From contig JAEWBA010000088.1 in NCBI GenBank assembly GCA_023391395.1, positions 1-10,721 of the forward strand: a stretch of 10,721 bases of DNA, given 5' to 3'. A program made the position numbers and the translations under genes. The notes below the pieces were generated by a model. It worked only from the letters and a program-made list of their open reading frames with translations, did not search any database and had not been told where the DNA came from. The stretch comes from Pseudomonadota bacterium. GTDB lineage: Bacteria; Pseudomonadota; Gammaproteobacteria; Burkholderiales; Burkholderiaceae_D. Below, piece by piece: positions 6,588-10,721 of this stretch; position 1 is the first letter of the stretch, and the number at the start of each line of letters is the position of its first letter.

Positions 6588-7754
6588 ATGTTGAAACGCC
6601 GCTCTTTCTGGCTGATCCTGGCCATCGCCCTGCTGGTCCTGGCCGGCGCCCTGGTGCTGAAGGCACGCGGGGCCAAGCCGGCCGCGCCGGCTGCCGTGAC
6701 CAACGCCCCGCCGGTGCTGGAATTCCTGGCGAGCGATGTCATGCTGGTCAAGCCGGGAGAGCTGCGCCAATTGCTGCCGCTGTCCGGCTCGCTGCGTCCC
6801 CTCAGCCAGGCAAGCGTCAAGGCGCGCGTCGCCGGGGAGGTGCGCGAGGTGCTGGTACGCGAGGGCGAAGCGGTACGCGCCGGACAGATCCTGGTGCGCA
6901 TGGACCCGAGCGATTACCAGGCGCGGCTGGAGCAAGCGCGGGGCGCCCTGCAGGCCGCGCGCGGGCAGATGGATATCGCCGTCAAGACGCGCGACAACAA
7001 CAAGGCCCTGCTCGACAAGGGCTTCATCTCGAAGAACGCCTTCGACACCGCCGCCAGCCAGTACGAGATCGCGCGCGCCAATGCCGAATCGGCACAGGGC
7101 GCGCTGGACGTTGCGCAAAAGGCACTGGCCGATACCGTGATCCGGGCGCCGATTTCCGGCCTGGTGAGCGCGCGCAGCGTGCAACCGGGCGAAAAGGTCT
7201 CCCCCGACAACCGCCTGCTCGATGTGGTCGATCTGCGCCAGATGGAAATGGAAGCGGCGGTGCCGGCGGCCGACATCATGCATATTTCGCCCGGCCAGGA
7301 AGTGCAGGTCAGGGTCGATGGCTTGCGGGCGCCGGTGACCGGCAAGGTGGCGCGCATCAATCCCGCGACCCAGGCCGGCTCGCGCTCCATCATGGCCTAT
7401 ATCCAGATCGACAATCCGCAAGGCCTGCTGCGCGCCGGCATGTTCGGCGAAGCGCGCCTGACCATCGCCGGCAAGTCCGGTGTCTTGAGCGTGCCGCAGA
7501 CAGCGTTGCAAAACGAGGGCGGGCGCTCCTATGTCTATGCCATCGAGGAAGGCAAGCTGGTGCAAAAGCCGGTCGCTCTTGGCTTGATGGGCGATGACGG
7601 CAGCGGCGCGGCGGTGGAAATTCTCGACGGCCTCGCCGTCGGCGCACAGATCGTGAAAACCAATCTCGGCAAGCTGCGCACCGGCGCCATCGTGAAATTC
7701 GCGCAGACCGCGAATCCGGCGATCGCCACCGGCGCTCCGCAGTCACAACAATAA
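6588..7754 (+). CDS. RND efflux periplasmic adaptor subunit (HlyD/AcrA-like)
   Basis: This 388-residue membrane fusion protein partners the RND pump encoded just downstream. It has an N-terminal basic/hydrophobic segment (MLKRRSFWLILAIALLVLAG, to about 24) without a lipobox cysteine, so it is anchored by a helix or cleaved rather than lipidated. It then shows lipoyl half VKARVAGEVREVLVREGEAV (77-96), an alpha-hairpin of about 110-180 (short, as in AcrA/MdtA relatives), second lipoyl half ADTVIRAPISGLVSARSVQPG (from 181), beta-barrel about 215-295 (LRAGMFGEARLTI at 281-293) and a membrane-proximal domain (VPQTALQNEGGRSYVYAIEEGKL, from 302). A GGGAG site precedes the ATG. It lies 10 bases after tetR and 30 bases before the pump gene, so the three form one operon. 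The tail is Ala/Gln-rich and probably disordered. Confidence 0.93.
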   Translation: MLKRRSFWLILAIALLVLAGALVLKARGAKPAAPAAVTNAPPVLEFLASDVMLVKPGELRQLLPLSGSLRPLSQASVKARVAGEVREVLVREGEAVRAGQILVRMDPSDYQARLEQARGALQAARGQMDIAVKTRDNNKALLDKGFISKNAFDTAASQYEIARANAESAQGALDVAQKALADTVIRAPISGLVSARSVQPGEKVSPDNRLLDVVDLRQMEMEAAVPAADIMHISPGQEVQVRVDGLRAPVTGKVARINPATQAGSRSIMAYIQIDNPQGLLRAGMFGEARLTIAGKSGVLSVPQTALQNEGGRSYVYAIEEGKLVQKPVALGLMGDDGSGAAVEILDGLAVGAQIVKTNLGKLRTGAIVKFAQTANPAIATGAPQSQQ

Positions 7755-7784
7755 CAACGCGGTTTCCCTTGAAAGACTGATCCC

Positions 7785-10721
7785 ATGTGGTTCACCCGCA
7801 TCAGTATCGGCAACCCGGTCCTGGCGACCATGATGATGGCCGCCTTCGTGGTGCTTGGCCTGTTCTCCTACCAGCGCCTGCCGGTGGACCAGTTTCCCGA
7901 CGTGACCTTCCCGGTGGTGGTGGTGCAGACCGATTATCCGGGCGCCTCGCCGGAGACGGTGGAATCCGACATCACGCGCAAGGTGGAGGAAGCAGTCAAT
8001 ACGGTCAGCGGCATCAAGAACCTGTATTCGCGCTCCTACGAAGGCAGCTCGGTGGTCATCATCGAATTCGACCTGAACGTGGACCCCGCGCAGGCGGCGC
8101 AGGACGTGCGCGAGAAGGTGGCGCTTATCAAGCCGATCTTCCGCAAGGAAGTGAAGGAACCGCGCGTGATGCGCTACGACCCGGCCGACCGCCCGATCTT
8201 TGCCATCTCCGTGACCAATGCACCCGGCGCGCCGCAGCGCGACCTGCGCGAGTTGACCACCATCGCCGACCAGGTAGTGAAGAAGCGCCTGGAAAACGTG
8301 CGCGGCGTCGGCTCGGTGACGCTGGTGGGCGGAGTCAAGCGCGAGGTGCAGATTTACGTGCGGCCGGGCGACATGGAGGCGCTGGGCATCGGCATCGACC
8401 AAGTCATCAATGCCATCCGCAACGAAAATCAGGAATTGCCGACCGGCGCAATCCGCTCGCTGGCCGACGAGAAAGTCGTGCAGATCCAGGGCAAGATCAA
8501 GAATCCGCAGGATTTCGGGCGCATCGTCGTGGCTCGTCGCGGCAGCCAACCGGTGACGCTGGCGCAGGTCGCCACCGTGGTCGACGGCCAGCAGGAGCAG
8601 GAAAGCCTGGCGCTGTACAACGGCCAGCGCACGCTAGCGCTGGCCGTTCTCAAGGCCCAGGGCCAGAACACCATCGATGTCGCCGACGGCTTGCGCGAAG
8701 CCCTGACGGAACTGGGTCCGCGCCTGCAGGCACTCTACCCCGGCGTCAAGGTCGAGGTGATCCAGGACAGCTCGCGCCAGATCCGCGTCGGCGTCAAGAA
8801 CGTGCGCCAGACCATGCTGGAAGGCGCCGTGCTGACCATCCTGATCGTCTTCCTGTTCCTGAATTCCTGGCGCTCCACCGTCATCACCGGCCTAACTCTG
8901 CCGGTGGCGCTGATCGGGACCTTCCTGTTCATGTACATGTTCGGCTTCACCATCAACATGATCACGCTGATGGCCTTGTCGCTGTGCGTGGGCCTCTTGA
9001 TCGATGACGCCATCGTGGTGCGCGAAAACATTGTGCGCCACGCCGGCATGAAGGTGAACGGCAAGTTCAAGGATCACAAGACCGCTTCGCTGGAAGGCAC
9101 GGCGGAAATCGGCCTCGCGGTGCTGGCTACCACCTTCTCCATCGTCGCCGTGTTCCTGCCGGTCGGCTTCATGGGCGGCATCATCGGGCGCTTCTTCCAC
9201 CAGTTCGGCATCACGGTCGCCGCTGCCGTGCTGATCTCGATGTTCGTGTCCTTCACGCTCGACCCCATGCTGTCCTCGGTCTGGCACGATCCGGCCATCC
9301 ACGGCGAGAAGAGCAAGCGCAGGAATCTCTACGACCGCACCATCGGCCGCGTGCTGGAACAGTTCGAGCGCATGGTGCAATGGATGTCGCGCACTTATCA
9401 GGTGCTGCTGGCCTGGTCGCTCAAGCACCGTCTGGCGACGCTGGTGATTGCCGCCGCCACTTTCTTCGCCGGCCTGGCGATTCCCGCCACCGGCCTGATC
9501 GGTTCAGAATTCGTGCCGCAAGCGGATTACTCGGAAACCGGCGTCACCTTCTACACCCCGGTCGGCTCCTCCTTGGAATTCACGGAAACCAAGGCGCGCC
9601 AGGTGGAAGCGGTGCTGCGCGAATTTCCGGAGGTGCAGGATACCTATACCACCATCAATACCGGCTCGGCTCAGGGCAAGAATTACGTCACCACCTTTAT
9701 CCGCCTGATCCCGCGCGACCAGCGTGAGCGCAGCACCAGCCAGATGGCGAAGCCGCTGCGCGAACGCTTGCAGCAGGTGGCCGGCATTACAGTCACACAC
9801 ATCGGTTCGCTGGATGGCGTGGGCGGCGACAACAAGCAATTGCGCCTGAGCCTGCAGGGCTCGGACCTGGATGTGCTGGCTGACCTCACCGAAGAAGCCA
9901 TGGCGAAGATTCGTGCGGTTCCCGGCGTGGTCGACCTCGATTCCAGCCTGAAGGCGGAAAAACCGACCATTGCCGTCGAACCCAAGCGCGATATCGGCGC
10001 CGACCTCGGCGTGGGCGTGGCCCAGATCGGCGGCGCCCTGCGGCCGCTGTTGGCCGGGGAGGCGGCGAGTTCATGGCGCGCACCGGACGAGGAAAACTAC
10101 GATGTCACCGTGCGCCTGGCGCCGTCCGACCGCAGCCGCGCGGACGACCTGTCGCGCCTGATGCTGACCAGTTCGCAGACCAATCCGGACGGCACGCCGA
10201 AGATGGTGGCGCTGCGTCAGGTAGCGAGCATTACGCCATCCACCGGCGCAAATCAGATCAACCGGCGCGACCTCAATCGCGAAGTCGAACTGTCGGCCAA
10301 CGTAGTCGGGCGCTCGGCCGGCGAAGTGAGCGCCGATGTCAGGAAGGCACTGGACAGCATGCATTGGCAGCCGGGCTACCGCTATCAAATGGGCGGCTCG
10401 ACCAAGAACATGCAGGAATCCTTCGGCTACGCGCTGTCGGCGCTGGTGCTGGCGGTGATCTTCATCTACATGATCCTGGCCTCGCAATTCGCCAGCTTCC
10501 TGCAGCCGCTTGCCATCATGTCATCGCTGCCGCTGACCCTGATCGGCGTGTTCCTGGCCCTGATGCTGTTCCGCTCGACCCTGAACATGTTTTCCATTAT
10601 CGGTTTCATCATGCTTATGGGCCTGGTGACCAAGAACGCCATCCTGCTGGTCGACTTCGCCAACCAGGCGCGCAGAGAAGGCATGGAGCGTGGCGCCGCA
10701 CTGCTGGAAGCGGCGCATGTG
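7785..10721 (+). CDS. RND (HAE-1) efflux pump inner-membrane subunit, 3' end beyond window
   Basis: This proton-driven, drug-exporting RND pump forms a tripartite complex with the upstream adaptor and an outer-membrane channel. The frame is open from ATG 7785 to the window edge, giving 979 codons without interruption of a usual 1,030-1,050. Evidence: N-terminus [18 protein letters not shown] with the first membrane helix; porter-domain stretches [28 protein letters not shown] and [12 protein letters not shown]; a TM2-TM6 block from about residue 345; TM4 carrying [13 protein letters not shown] with Asp407-Asp408 at the same positions as in AcrB; a second half beginning near 546 ([17 protein letters not shown]); and TM10 [14 protein letters not shown] with Lys950, matching the AcrB relay lysine. 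The relay residues needed for proton coupling are thus intact. Ribosome site is weak (GAAAG). Substrate is not predictable. No outer-membrane gene is visible within the window. Confidence 0.95.
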   Translation, partial: MWFTRISIGNPVLATMMMAAFVVLGLFSYQRLPVDQFPDVTFPVVVVQTDYPGASPETVESDITRKVEEAVNTVSGIKNLYSRSYEGSSVVIIEFDLNVDPAQAAQDVREKVALIKPIFRKEVKEPRVMRYDPADRPIFAISVTNAPGAPQRDLRELTTIADQVVKKRLENVRGVGSVTLVGGVKREVQIYVRPGDMEALGIGIDQVINAIRNENQELPTGAIRSLADEKVVQIQGKIKNPQDFGRIVVARRGSQPVTLAQVATVVDGQQEQESLALYNGQRTLALAVLKAQGQNTIDVADGLREALTELGPRLQALYPGVKVEVIQDSSRQIRVGVKNVRQTMLEGAVLTILIVFLFLNSWRSTVITGLTLPVALIGTFLFMYMFGFTINMITLMALSLCVGLLIDDAIVVRENIVRHAGMKVNGKFKDHKTASLEGTAEIGLAVLATTFSIVAVFLPVGFMGGIIGRFFHQFGITVAAAVLISMFVSFTLDPMLSSVWHDPAIHGEKSKRRNLYDRTIGRVLEQFERMVQWMSRTYQVLLAWSLKHRLATLVIAAATFFAGLAIPATGLIGSEFVPQADYSETGVTFYTPVGSSLEFTETKARQVEAVLREFPEVQDTYTTINTGSAQGKNYVTTFIRLIPRDQRERSTSQMAKPLRERLQQVAGITVTHIGSLDGVGGDNKQLRLSLQGSDLDVLADLTEEAMAKIRAVPGVVDLDSSLKAEKPTIAVEPKRDIGADLGVGVAQIGGALRPLLAGEAASSWRAPDEENYDVTVRLAPSDRSRADDLSRLMLTSSQTNPDGTPKMVALRQVASITPSTGANQINRRDLNREVELSANVVGRSAGEVSADVRKALDSMHWQPGYRYQMGGSTKNMQESFGYALSALVLAVIFIYMILASQFASFLQPLAIMSSLPLTLIGVFLALMLFRSTLNMFSIIGFIMLMGLVTKNAILLVDFANQARREGMERGAALLEAAHV

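Noticed and set aside
9380..9727. A 115-codon plus-strand frame inside the RND pump gene
   Set aside because: Out of frame with the continuous pump frame (7785 to edge), which I read through this stretch without a stop or frameshift.
1..10721. CRISPR arrays, tRNA or rRNA genes, insertion sequences, phage genes, toxin-antitoxin pairs
   Set aside because: No regular direct repeats, cloverleaf-like segments, terminal inverted repeats or transposase-like frames were seen. The DNA is almost fully accounted for by ordinary chromosomal genes.

Overview
The window is high-GC, tightly packed proteobacterial DNA. Its gene families and style (UppP next to RecQ, a separate MacB-like ATPase and permease, a DUF1439 lipoprotein, an RND pump with a TetR repressor) fit a betaproteobacterium of the Burkholderiales, perhaps Oxalobacteraceae. 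That placement is inference from protein flavour and base composition. No RNA genes, mobile elements or CRISPR arrays were seen. The window is chromosomal-looking, centred on two divergently transcribed efflux systems.

Left part (1-1284, minus strand): the 5' end of recQ (helicase, cut by the window edge at its DEAH box) lies 9 bases downstream of uppP (undecaprenyl-diphosphatase). uppP carries an apparent single-base insertion in an A-run at 633-635. It replaces the last 63 residues with a 34-residue aberrant tail. Both catalytic motifs lie upstream of the lesion.

Middle part (1311-5755, minus strand): a compact five-gene operon. In transcription order it encodes a MacA-like periplasmic adaptor, a MacB-type ATPase, a MacB-type permease, a small YkgJ-like cysteine-cluster protein and a DUF1439 lipoprotein, and it ends in a clear intrinsic terminator at 1311-1341. 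The first four junctions are 3-base gaps or 4-8 base overlaps. The adaptor is unusual: a block of about 115 residues in its C-terminal part contains a Gly/Ala/Gln-rich linker and a helical segment with two LTxxQ-type motifs, as in Spy/CpxP periplasmic chaperones.

Right part (5756-10721, plus strand): a 174-base divergent intergenic region holds a strong sigma70-type promoter (TTGACG, 17 bases, TATATT). A TetR-type palindrome with an extra half-site overlaps it. This promoter should drive a TetR repressor, an RND periplasmic adaptor and an HAE-1-type RND inner-membrane pump. The pump is open to the window edge (979 codons seen) and keeps its proton-relay Asp pair and Lys. No outer-membrane (TolC-type) gene is visible; it may lie beyond the right edge.

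No wholly new system was found. The features most worth a second look are the Spy-like insert in the adaptor, the uppP frameshift and the compound TetR operator.
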